Source of the DNA: Odontesthes bonariensis
Taxonomy: Eukaryota > Chordata > Actinopteri > Atheriniformes > Atherinopsidae
Assembly: GCF_027942865.1 (NCBI RefSeq)
Contig: NC_134509.1
Location: 25,726,697-25,790,696, forward strand
DNA: 64,000 nt
Direction: 5' to 3'
The position numbers were made by a program, and so were the translations under genes. The notes beneath the pieces are model-generated. The model was not told the origin of the DNA, ran no database searches, and saw nothing but the letters and a program-made list of their open reading frames with translations. Below are positions 36,901 to 48,200 of this stretch, in pieces; positions within the stretch are counted from its first letter, which is position 1; each line of letters begins with the position of its first letter.

Positions 36901-39900
36901 TCCTCACATTGTACCCGTTTAGATTGCTGATGCACTTATTTCTTATTCTGGTTTATTTAACTTCCATAGGCCTTTCTAAATGAGCCTGCCATGTGATCCA
37001 CGATCCAAGCATTTGTTTCTATGTCCAAATAATGAGAAATGAGTTATACTGTTCTTTGCCCAGAAGTAAGATACACATTTATGTTAGAAAACTGACCCGG
37101 GTTGCCTCTTAATGTCCTCAGACTGATTTGGAGGAGGAGAGGATCAAACAGAAAATAGCAGATCGCACTCGGAAAGAAAAATGTCGGATTTACGTCATCC
37201 GCCTCATCCTCAACCTTTTCGTCATTGGCGTACTGGCTGCTTGTTTCTACAGCATTTATGTGGCCACCATCTTCTCCCAGGAGGCACAAATGAACTTCGA
37301 GAAGGTACTAAAATGTTTCAGATGAGCAGGCAGTTTCTCCTCCACTTTTTAAGTTTTTTAATCCTTTATCTGATCTGATAACTGCTCTTCCTTAATGTGA
37401 CACCTGCATGTATGTATACCTACGTCAAGAATCCCGTCTGTTTGAAGTATTCTTTCTTTTTTTTTTTTTTTCTTTTTTTTAAAGCCAAATTCAAAAGAAA
37501 GACCCTTTGTGGAGCTCATCTATGAATATCTGCCCTCCATCGTTATCACCTTGGCCAACTTCATCACCCCCCTCCTCTTCTCTGTTATCATCAACTATGA
37601 GGACTACTCACCTGCCTTTGAGATCCGTTTTACTCTCATGAGGTGCAGTGGACCTCCATGCATATTTACCCATCCTGTTCATAGATGGTGGTGTTAACTT
37701 TAGAAGTAGTTGTGATTCTCCCTCTTTGTCTCATTTCCTCACAGATGTGTCTTCATGCGGTTGACTAGTATTGGGGTTTTGCTCTTCACTCTCTGGTCTC
37801 AGATCACCAAATGTGAAAAGGAGCCCTGTGACTGTGGCTACAACTACAAGCTTTACTCTGTAAGTGATTCTCTTCTGCTCTTATTCAGTAGAAATGCTTT
37901 CTTGTTATAATTTGAGTCTGGCCCTCATTTTTGAGCTTGCTGGACCTTGTCTTCTCATACTGCATTAGAAACAAAAGGTGCTTGTAAAGTCCTTTCATTT
38001 AAAATCTGTTGTTGTTACACATTTCTACAGGGTTTTAAGTGTTCTTATTTGTTCCTTAGAGCACAACCCCGGGGAAACAATCAGAGATTAACGCTTTATT
38101 GCTCTGATCTAGCTGCAAGCCCCATCCCAAAAGCTGAGGGTCCCCTGAAAAGTACCACCTCTCTTTTGAAGCTCAAATCTGACATTTCTGCCCTGGAGCT
38201 TGTTTTTCAGCCCCTGGTTCCTGCTGTTGAACTGAGGGGCCAGAGGAAAGGACCCCCTAAAGGATCCTGGTTGCTGGAAACAATTCTTGCAGTTTAAATT
38301 CAGCTTCCGTCACTCTCAGGATAGCGATCAGTTTCTTTAAGTTTCCCAAAGATCCTTTCCAACAGAGTGGATGATAGGAAGCAAGACCTGCTATGAGTGT
38401 AATTCATTTTGCACACCTGTACTTAACCTGCTGTCTGATGTCTGCAGTAAAAAAAAAAAAAAGCCTGTTAAAATCCTGTCTATAAGAAGGAGCTGTTTAA
38501 GCCTCTCCGTGTCTGTGTTGTTGTCGGCAGTGCTGGGAGACCCGTGTGGGCCAGGAGATGTACAAACTCACCGTCTTTGACTTCATCATCATCATTGCAG
38601 TCACCATCCTTGTGGAATTTCCTCGAAAGTAAGACCTCACTTTTCCCAAAGTAAAACAAAGTTGTTTTCATCTTAATGCATTTTAATAGAGAGACATGAT
38701 TTTAGTGGTAAATTGGAAGTATTCTGTGTTGGGTAACAACTCGACACATTTCAGAGATAAATATTGCGCTTTTCACCTAACTCCATCCATTTGGCAGCTT
38801 TACTTCACACACTGAAATTCAAATTGCACACAAATAATGTCAGCTGATGAAATGCAGCACACTTAAAGATTCAATTTGTGTAGAAACACAACTTTGAAGG
38901 CTTGTGATTCCGTCCCAGAAAGGGAGTGAATTCAACCAACTCTTTTCATATGTTTACAGTTACAGAAAGTCTGTAAAATGAATCAAACTTGTACTTAGTT
39001 TTTCTCCTTTCTTGACCCCTCACATGTCAGGTGACCCTTTTAGGGAGTGGGGCCTTAACCCAAAGTTCCGAACCACTGGACTTAATTAACTTTATAATAT
39101 AACACCTGACGAGTGAAATTTCATGTCAGTACTTCTAATGTTATCTGTTATAAAGTCTAGATTTAGCTAATTCTAGTTCTGTTAACTCAAGTAAGATTGC
39201 TTAATGCAGACAATTTACCATAATGGAGTATTTTCTTAGCTTCTGATGTCATAAATGATTATTCTTTATGGTGATAAGTATCCTGTTTAAAGGACCATTT
39301 CGGTCGTTTACAACATCCAGCTGTATTGCCCAATCTACCCATGATTTAGCCGTAGCAAAGATGCCAAAAAATGTCATCCGACCCTGACAGTGTTGCTTGC
39401 ACGGAGATTTCGGACTGACAACATAGCCATGGGGGTATGGATTTATATTGTGCTTTAAACGCTATTTTTATACCTCTTCTACAGCTCCAAACAACATAAC
39501 ACTTACGTGGTAGTGAGTAGAGGGTCCCTAAAGCCAAACCGAAGTGTCCCGAGGTCTTCATGTGGTCGGATATAGAGTCCAGAATTAATTTAATCAAGCC
39601 AGTACCTTTCCGGAAATGTGTCTGCTGCAGCTGCCGCTACAGACCGTGGTGAAGTTGGTTTGATATTGGTTTGAAAAAAAAGACACCTTATTTCCTTATT
39701 GTGAATATCTGTCGAATATCCAATATCAAACCAACTTCACCACGGTCTGTAGCGGCAGCTGCAGCAGACACATTTCCGGAAAGGTACTGACTTGATTAAA
39801 TTCATTCTGGACTCTATATCCAACCACATGAAGACCTCTGGACACTTCGGTTTGGCTTTAGGGACCCTCTACTCACTACCATGTAAGTGTTATGTTGTTT

Positions 39901-41505
39901 GGAGCTGTAGAAGAGGTATAAAAATAGCGTTTAAAACACAATATAAATTGATGCCCCCATGGCTATGTTGTCAGTCCGAAATCTCCGTGCAAGCAACACT
40001 GTCAGGGTCGGATGACATTTTTTTTGCGTCTTTGCTATGGCTAAATCATGGGTAGATTGGGCAATACAGCTGGATGTTGTAAACGACCGAAATGGTCCTT
40101 TAATCTCTGTCAGTTTCTTGCTTTGGCCTCATTTTTCCCCCAAAGAGCTTTCTAACACCTGCATTTCCCGGTCTTTCTCAGGCTGTTTGTGAAGCACTGC
40201 GACTGTGCGCTGGCTAGCTGGTGGGGCCAGCAGGAGTTTGCTATTCCTCAAAATGTGCTGGAGATCGTCTACGGTCAGACCATATGCTGGATCGGCACGT
40301 TCTACTGTCCGATGCTTCCTGCCATCTGCACCATCAAATACTTCTTTATCTTCTACATCAAAAAGGTGAACTCTGCTTTTCACTGTGAAATGTTAACTCT
40401 GAAATGATGATGTCAGCCATTTTAAAAAACCCTCTGTTATCGCTTTCGATCCATCTTTATCAGGTATCATTAATTAAAAACTGCCGTCCGGCCACACGTC
40501 CGTTCCGAGCATCCAGCTCCAACTTCTTCTTCCTCGGCGTGCTGCTGATTGGTCTTGTTCTCGCCTGCCTGCCTGTCACAGTTGGTGTAGCACAGTGAGT
40601 AATGCCCATAGTGTGTTAAAGATTAAGTCTGTCATGTAATTTCATGTCTGCAGGTGTAATAAAACCTTGAGGAAGTGTACTCCTATCAAGCACATTGCTG
40701 TAGTCCTGGAATTTCTAGACATTTTCTGAAGGAACTGCATGTGAGAATGCACATATCTGGATTTGGTTTTGAGTTTAGCCTCTCTGTGGTATTCAGGTGT
40801 GAAAAAGCTAAATCCGAATGTATTCACTCATTGTTTCGGTTTACAGGATTGTACTTATTTAGACTTGTTTTTGCACAGAATACACTGTTCCCAGGCGTGT
40901 GGACCATTTGTTAATTACACCACCTCCTGGGAGGTGGTGCCAACTACCGTGTCACAGCTGCCTCAGGGAATCCAAACTCTGCTCTACGCTCTGTCCTCGG
41001 AAGCCTTTGCTGTCTCTTTCTTTGTCGTTACATGGTGCGTTGTCAGTCCGATATTTTAACCTTCAATGAACACATTTGTTTTTATGTGGCTGGCTTCATC
41101 TTAACGCTTCAATTCTTCTCTACAGTTTGGCCATGTTTTATGTGATTGCACTCGCCGGAGCTCACAAGAAAGTCATTAACCAGCTAAGGGAGCAGCTAGT
41201 CATGGTATGTTCACACAGAACTCTGTAGATTTGACTGTGGTGTGTTTTTGTCGCAGAATACAGTGTGACCTCAAACCTATCATCTTGGTGTTGTTTTTGT
41301 TCCTCAGGAGGGGCGTGACAAACGTTTCCTGATCCAGAAGCTGTGCCAGGCCCAAAACCTCTCAGCAGTCACATCCCCAGTGTCCAAATGTCAGCCCCGC
41401 AGCAGCAGCAGAAGCAGCCCAAGTTACCACACCAGCTTCTCCAGCAATTTCAACGAGGCCGTGTTCCTGGCACACTCACCACCAGACTCCGCCACACATG
41501 TGTGA
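33943..41505 (+). CDS. tmc7: Transmembrane channel-like protein 7 (16 coding exons)
   Basis: TMC-family multi-pass membrane protein. Exons: 33943-33958, 35006-35270, 35367-35506, 35629-35784, 35874-35959, 36058-36203, 36279-36426, 37122-37304, 37485-37642, 37745-37859, 38531-38628, 40182-40365, 40464-40594, 40879-41034, 41126-41204, 41308-41505. Phases agree throughout; 2259 bp, 752 codons, near the 723 of human TMC7. An in-frame TAA three codons before the ATG supports the start, which encodes only MEVDS before intron 1. First membrane segment about residues 150-172 ([20 protein letters not shown]). The canonical TMC signature [18 protein letters not shown] begins at residue 472 (38531). LCGPF-type motif ACGPF follows VAQIHCSQ, as in TMC7. 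Paralog of the adjacent tmc5 with similar exon phases around CWE. Ends SPPDSATHV. Confidence 0.94.
38629..40181. other. tmc7 intron 11 (host of the palindromic element)
   Basis: 1553-bp intron with a GTAAGA donor and CTCAG acceptor. Just over half of it is the inverted-repeat element at 39291-40099. Confidence 0.8.
39287..40103. mobile_element. Foldback (long inverted repeat) element with TTAA target duplication
   Basis: Arms 39291-39669 and 39720-40099 are inverted copies of about 380 bp separated by a 50-bp A/T-rich spacer. They differ at only scattered positions over the stretches I compared by eye. Outer ends read AGGACCATTTCGGTCGTTTA and its complement. TTAA flanks both sides (39287-39290, 40100-40103), as for piggyBac-type and some other TTAA-targeting elements. 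Both arms contain the same 80-odd-codon open frame (39597-39346 minus, 39792-40055 plus). It is a by-product of the inverted copies and resembles no protein I know. No transposase, hence non-autonomous. Confidence 0.88.
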
Positions 41506-42253
41506 GGAAAGGACCTGATGTTACAGAAAAAAACTGGAGGCTGGGGCTGAAACACAAAATGAATATCTGTAAATTATCTTTTTTTTTTTTTTTATTGTGC
41601 ATACACTACAACACGAGAGCTTCTGTGAGCCCGCTGACATTAATGCCTCATTTATTTTCGGTTTTCTTCTTTTGACAATCGGAATATTGTTAAACTAAAC
41701 CAAAACAAAAGTTGGAAGTCAGCTGTCATGTTTTTCTTTACTGTATTTACTGACATCTTTTCCTTCTGAGAAGGACTTCAATTTAAAACCTTTAAGATTT
41801 TAAGCACTTTAACTGTATTAACATTATAACTCCTATTTCATATTACTTCAACCCATTTATATCTGTGTGTATTTGCTGTTTGTGTTTTTACATTGTATAA
41901 TAATAATAATAATGCGGATGAACAAAACATTTCATCTGTCATTGCGCTCCTCTAAGTAACTTAATGGGTCTATTGATACTACTGATGATGTTGCAGACGG
42001 ATTTGAGGGGGAATGTGTTTTTACTTTTTTTTTTTCTTTCATATGATGCCTTTATTATTTTAGGTGACTGCATTTTAAACCAAAAGTACGTAGAAAAAAA
42101 TAAATACCATCTCTCAGTACTTTGTCTGCTCTTTGTCGGTCCACCTCCAATCCGCCAGAGGTCGCTGCCGACGACGTCTTTGGCCGCTCACTGACAACCG
42201 GAGGCAGCGTGTTGTGTTTCTCTGCTCGGCGAGAGATCAGTCAGTCAGTCAAA
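41506..42253 (+). promoter_or_regulatory. tmc7 3' UTR and nomo promoter region
   Basis: Only 748 bp separate the tmc7 stop from the nomo ATG. The sole AATAAA is at 42099-42104, about 150 bp before the nomo start. The tmc7 3' end and the nomo promoter may therefore abut or overlap. Sequence from 42130 to 42253 is GC-rich and CpG-containing (GCCGACGACGTC), consistent with a TATA-less promoter. GTCA is repeated immediately before the ATG. Confidence 0.5.
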
Positions 42254-45200
42254 ATGTTGCGAATTACGATCCGAGCAGACGTTGGATCCCTTTGGATTTT
42301 AGTCTGCATCGTTTATTCTCAGTTCCTGACCGTATCCTCTGATGACATAGTGGTGGCTTGTGGTGGATTTGTGAAATCCGACGTTGAAATCAATTACTCT
42401 CTGATCGAGGTGAGAGTGCTAAAGTTCCGGTTAGCATGCTAGCTAACGGTTAACTGATTTGTAGTGAGGCAAAGGTTAGTCAGGCGGAGTTATTTGGTTG
42501 AATGTCAATTTGAATGAAATGTTAAAAATAGGGGTGTTTTAGTTCAAAGCGGTTTCTCCGTTGCTGTCACATATAATGGTACATTTAATCTAGTTTAACG
42601 ATGATTTAGTTCATTGCCACATTGCCAATGTGCCTTTTCAACGCAGTAACGCTTTCCTGACAGTTTATACTGTATACGAAGTTAACTTTAATGTGCATGT
42701 ATCACACGTGGCTGTCACTCCTAATCCTAATATCTGTAAGTGTTGATTAGGAAGATCTTAAGTGGTCCACGTCACCAATCTTAATCCTGTCTCATTCAGT
42801 GTGCTGGGGATTAGCCATTTGGTGCTTAAACAAGCGAAGTCAACTCACTTCCAAGTTGAATGGTTTATGTTTTGATTCTACAAGTTATTTAAATAATGTG
42901 CCATATAACTTGGTATACAAATGCCTCAAACAAATAATATATCCGGTATAGTAACCACAGCTTTCTGTATGTGTGTCCTCCTTCCTGCCCCCCAGATTAA
43001 ACTGTACACGAAACAAGGTTCGTTGAAATATCAAACGGACTGTGCTCCCATCAATGGTTACTTCATGATTCCGCTTTATGACAAGGTATGAGAGTCACTC
43101 ACATGAGTCCTTCTGACTATATTTTTCAGTGGTGATTGTAACGCACAGTTTTAACCCCCCCCCCCCAGGGAGACTTTGTTCTGAAGATTGAGCCTCCTCT
43201 TGGATGGAGCTTTGGTAAGACATCCTCGTAACCCGCACATTCATCTGCCGACGGTCAGAGACTGCATGTAACTTTATGTCTGCCACCAGAGCCCACCAGT
43301 GTTGACCTGCATGTGGACGGAGTCAGTGACATCTGCACCAAAGAAGAAGACATCAATTTTGTTTTTACAGGATTCTCAGTCTCTGGAACGGTGAGAATTG
43401 ATGAGTTACAACTTGTGCCGTTTGGATATGCAGATCTGAATTATGCAGTCAGAGATGCCTGCTTGATTCTTTCTGGAAATAAATCTGTAACGATCATCTT
43501 TACAACATTTGCTTTCTAACACGGATGCTTTTCATGATTTCTCACTAGTTTTGTTAAAAGAAGCTCCGTCTAGACATTATTTTCCAGAACATCCATTGCT
43601 ACAACCTTGACTTAGCACTGCCCAAGCTTATTTCAATTTTTTTAATTAATCTAAATAGCTAATTGATGCATGATCTGTGTTACTGTAAGTTTCGCCTGTG
43701 TTCAATCATTGGTTCTTGTTCGTGTCGTGTGTATTGTCCAGGTTCTGAGTAAGGGCCATCTCCTCGGCCCGGCAGGAGTGGAAGTGAAGCTGAGCCGCGC
43801 GGGAACAGAGGAGAAACTCCAAAGTGTGATCACGCTGCCTGGAGGAAAGTAAGTTCCTCACACAGGTGCCTCAGCAGTCATCGTGTGGTTGAAACTGTTT
43901 GCCATTAAAAGACTTTTATTTCTTTGCTCTTGCTAACACAGGTACACCTTCTTCAAAGTGCTACCTGGAAATTATGATATCACAGCTTCCCACCCCTCTT
44001 GGTCTCTTGAGAAGGTTAGTATATTTGTCATCATCTGCACAGACAATATGTAGTCTGTGTTCTGGTTGCTGTGAGTTTAGTTAATTACTAAAGCTGGAAA
44101 GTTTAACTTTGATCAATGGCTATCACATGACAGCACAGTTTGGTATCTAAACATGTTAGAAAAGCACTTTTATACTGTATTATATAAATAGATTTTGATA
44201 AGAATTTTCTAAAATCTTTTAAAGTGAGCAAATGACTTTGCAAAGATGTGACCAAAGCTTTCTGTGCAGTCGCTGAATCACAGGGTAACTTTATTTTTTT
44301 ACCTAAATGTTTTATTAAAGAAAACAAAAAAAAAGAAAGAATCTTATTTTTGATTAAATTTCATTAGAAACAACATGTAAACTGTTAAAAGTGGAGATGG
44401 CATCGGTGTACATAAAAGAAGTCAGAAGAAAGAGCCGAGTGTGACTTAAGAGTCTTCTGAAATAAAAGTGGGACATATCAGCAGGTTTGTAATTCATGAT
44501 TAGATGTATGCAAAAACTTTTTCATCCCCATAACAAAACTTGAACATATTGAGTTCTATGTTGTCACAGTTCTCACTTAAAGTCATTAGTACTTTAGTAC
44601 TCAAAGGTCTTTTTCATTTTATATCACTTAAGGGTAAGCTTCATTACTCTCTTACTCGCTCAGCTGATAAAATACCTCCTCAGGCCAGTAGAGTTATAAA
44701 TAACAAACTTCCAGCAGTAAGCACACTGCTCCTGATAGCGCAGTTATTCAACCCCTCATTGCAACTTTGGCAGAAACTTTTGCTGTCTTCCTGTAGAGTG
44801 CCACCTCGGTGCAGGTCTCCAATGCCAACGCCCCGGCCGCCGACCATCTGGTGGTCGGAGGCTACGATGTCTCTGGGGAGGTCCGCAGTGATGGAGAGCC
44901 CATGAAGGAGGTCACCTTCCTACTGTACTCAGCCACAGTCAAGAGAGAGGTAAACTAACCTTATTTTACAGTGAGGAGACGAACTACATCTCAGATGTTT
45001 TTTTTTCCTCATCTATTCCACATTATTTGTAAAGTCTTTGTATATTGTTTTTAACTGAAAAAACTCCCCACATCTTCTCAGGAAAAAGGCTGGTTTTGTT
45101 GCAGAATAGTGTAGAATAAGTCATTTCTTTGTTTAATTTGACACCACACGCGATAGGAAGCATCATGGTTTGTTTTGCTTTGCAGGACATCAGTGGCTGC

Positions 45201-48200
45201 AACACGTCCCCGGTGGAGGGTGCAGATTCTGGGGACAGCTCCCTCATCTACCTGTGCAACGCTCTGTCCAGAGATGATGGCACCTTCAGCTTTCCCTCGC
45301 TGGCCAGCGGCGAATACACTGTCGTAAGTTCTTCTTTCTTTCTTTCTTTGGAATGAAAAACAAACAAAAACTGACCATTTTATATATTGTCATATGTCTG
45401 ATTTCAGTTCCTGACTGTAATAAAGAAATTAGTCAGTGTATGGCCATTTTCCTCAATGACATGAGCAGCTTTTAAGTGTCACAGCACACAAAATGAATCC
45501 CATCAAAGACAGTTAAGTTGCTCGTCTTTGGAGGTGCTGACATCCACAGTTCTTTATCAAGCCGCTGCACCTTATTTTTATCACTTCCTTTGATATTTAG
45601 ATGTGACCGCTTTGTAAAAAGCCAAATAAAAAAATCTGTTTTGCAATTGCGGTTGAACAAAAGTGGTTCTCATTTCTTTTCATAATTGCGAGTCACTGCT
45701 CTACCGTGTAAACATGTCTGACAGTAGCTCAAAACGGACAAACCAAACACTGCCTCTAAGCGGGCCTTTCAAGTTTTTCACAAGCGCTATAGTTTGTCTG
45801 ATACATTTGTCAGGGAAAGGTGTGTGTGTGTGTGTGTGTGCGTGTGTGTGTGGGGGGGGTTGCTGTTTGCAACTGAAACCACTAGATGTCACTCCATCCT
45901 ACACGCTGGGTGTATTTCTTCTTTTTTTTTTTTTTTACTCCCTCCCAATGCTTCCAATGGTTATTTAGCAGATTAAATCACAAACTCTACCAGCAACACG
46001 AAAAATATGCGATTTCTCCATTTAAATGCACTGAAAAGCTATTGTTGAAATGATGCCAACCAAAAAACACAGTTTAATTCAATCAATTCTTGCTTTAACC
46101 TTCACACTAATTGAAAATAACTCTCTTTCAAATGCATTTCATTCTGATTCCTTCTCCCCAGGTGCCTTTCTACAGGGGAGAAAGGATCACTTTTGATGTT
46201 GCCCCTTCAAGGATGAATTTCAAGGTGGAGCACAACAGCTTGAAACTTGAGGTGAAATTATTATCTTTACTTTTCTTCATTTGTAATCTTACAGATATGA
46301 AAGAAAACTATTCCAAAGTATCACAGCCAGACGCCTGTATGTAAAGCTGTTTGTGTGGCTCTGTGCGCAGCCTATCTTCCGCGTGATGGGCTTCTCCGTG
46401 ACGGGCCGAGTTCTGAACAGTGCTGGTGGGGAGGGTGTGCCTGATGCCACAGTCTCCCTCAACAACCAGATCAAGGGTAAACATACCAAAAATACTTCAT
46501 CTTTCCCGTTGGCTGTCTTTGAAAAGCAACACGAAAACAACAGACCACTGTGGGGGTGATCTACATTTTTTTTTATCGTATTCACACCCTTACTCTGTAA
46601 TTTGCTTTGCCATTCTGTTGTTCCAGTCGTCAGTAAGGAGGATGGTTCCTTCCGGCTGGAGAACATGACAGCTGGTACCTACACCATCCGTGTTAATAAG
46701 GAGCTTATGTTCTTTGAGCCAATAACAGTAAAGATTGCCCCAAACACGCCTCAGCTTCCCGACATTATCACCACAGGGTATGTTTGGTCTAAGTCTGGTG
46801 TTTCTGTCTCATGGCCACATATGGCCATATTACTCACAAGCTTTGTAAACCCCTGATGTTTGTCCAACGCAGGTTCAGTGTATGTGGTCAGATCTCCATT
46901 AGTCTCCTGCCTGAAGGAATGAAGCAACAGGGCCGCTACAAGGTCTCTCTGACGCCACAGGGCCAAGACCAGGCTTCCAGTCGGACCATCGACTCGGACC
47001 CTCAGGGGGCCTTCTGCTTTCAGGCCAAACCTGGAGACTACAGCGTCCATGTAAGGCTCCAGCAGCATTTAGGTTTTGAGGAAGTACATATAACTTCATC
47101 TACATGGACTCTTTAAACTTTTATGGGAAAATCTAAAAGTTGCTGGAAACTTAAGAGGTTGCACATGTCATTTATACAGAAATGGCAAAAAATAAATCAC
47201 TATGAAATGAACAGCTGACCGGACGTGACATTTGATGAATAATAAGTAGAAGTTTGAACCCACAAATTCACACATGCAGAAGGGAAATATCTGAAAACCA
47301 AAAAGAAAGAAAAGCTCAGCATCAAAAACTACGAGCTCAATTTTCAGAAATGGTCCTGAAAACGTGATGGTATTCGTAAACCAATCGGATTTTAAATACA
47401 TTGGCAGATGCAACCTTTTAGTGTATATCTTAAAGTGTTCGGTATAGCTTTGATGTCACCTCCATCTGTTTAGGTCTCTCTCCCTGAAGCAGAGGTGAAA
47501 GCAGGCCTGGCTCTGCAGCCTCAGGCCCTTCAGGTCTCTCTCGTCGACCGGCCTCTCACAGACCTCCTTTTCACCCAATTCATGGCTTCTGTCTCTGGAA
47601 AAGTCTACTGCCTAGGTAACAGCGTATCAGTTGAACTTCATCATCTTTAACAATACAGATTTCTTTGTCTGTAAAGCAGCTTGATATTTTTTTTTTATCT
47701 AAGCCTACTTTGTGTTCACTTCTTCCAGCTTCCTGTGACGATCTTTCTGTGACTCTGCAACCGGTGAGTCGGCAGGGAGAGAGGAGGACGGTGCCTCTGA
47801 CTGGCAGCAGCGACAGCCTCGGCTTCTCCTTTGACAACGTTTTGCCTGGGAAATACAAAGGTTACTCACGATTCAACATGCCTTTGTTTTTCACTGTGTT
47901 GTCATTTTCATAACTTTTGTAAATCGACATTTCGGAGGAGCATAAATGCAAAGTCTGCATTACTTGAAGAAGTCAGCCAGGCATTGTCTATAGACTAATT
48001 CCTTCTTCCTGTGTGCACGTCTGTTAAATTCCCTCTAATTATTCTGTAATGATTGTTGGGCAATCAATTTTTAATTACCACCTTTCGATCATAACTTTTC
48101 TACACTGCCAGCTTTCTGGGGGCATACAGACAGCGTTTCTGTGCCTTCCGGTGTGCCATCTATCTATATCCTTGTTCGGCACACACAGGCTGTTATTTTG

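Noticed and set aside
37960..38300. Open frame and repeat-like stretch in tmc7 intron 10
   Set aside because: Looks vaguely like a diverged transposon piece but no termini, duplication or domain could be identified.
39346..40055. Two nearly identical 83-87-codon frames on opposite strands, as a gene pair
   Set aside because: They are the two arms of one inverted repeat; the proteins match nothing known and the frames extend only by chance within the arms.
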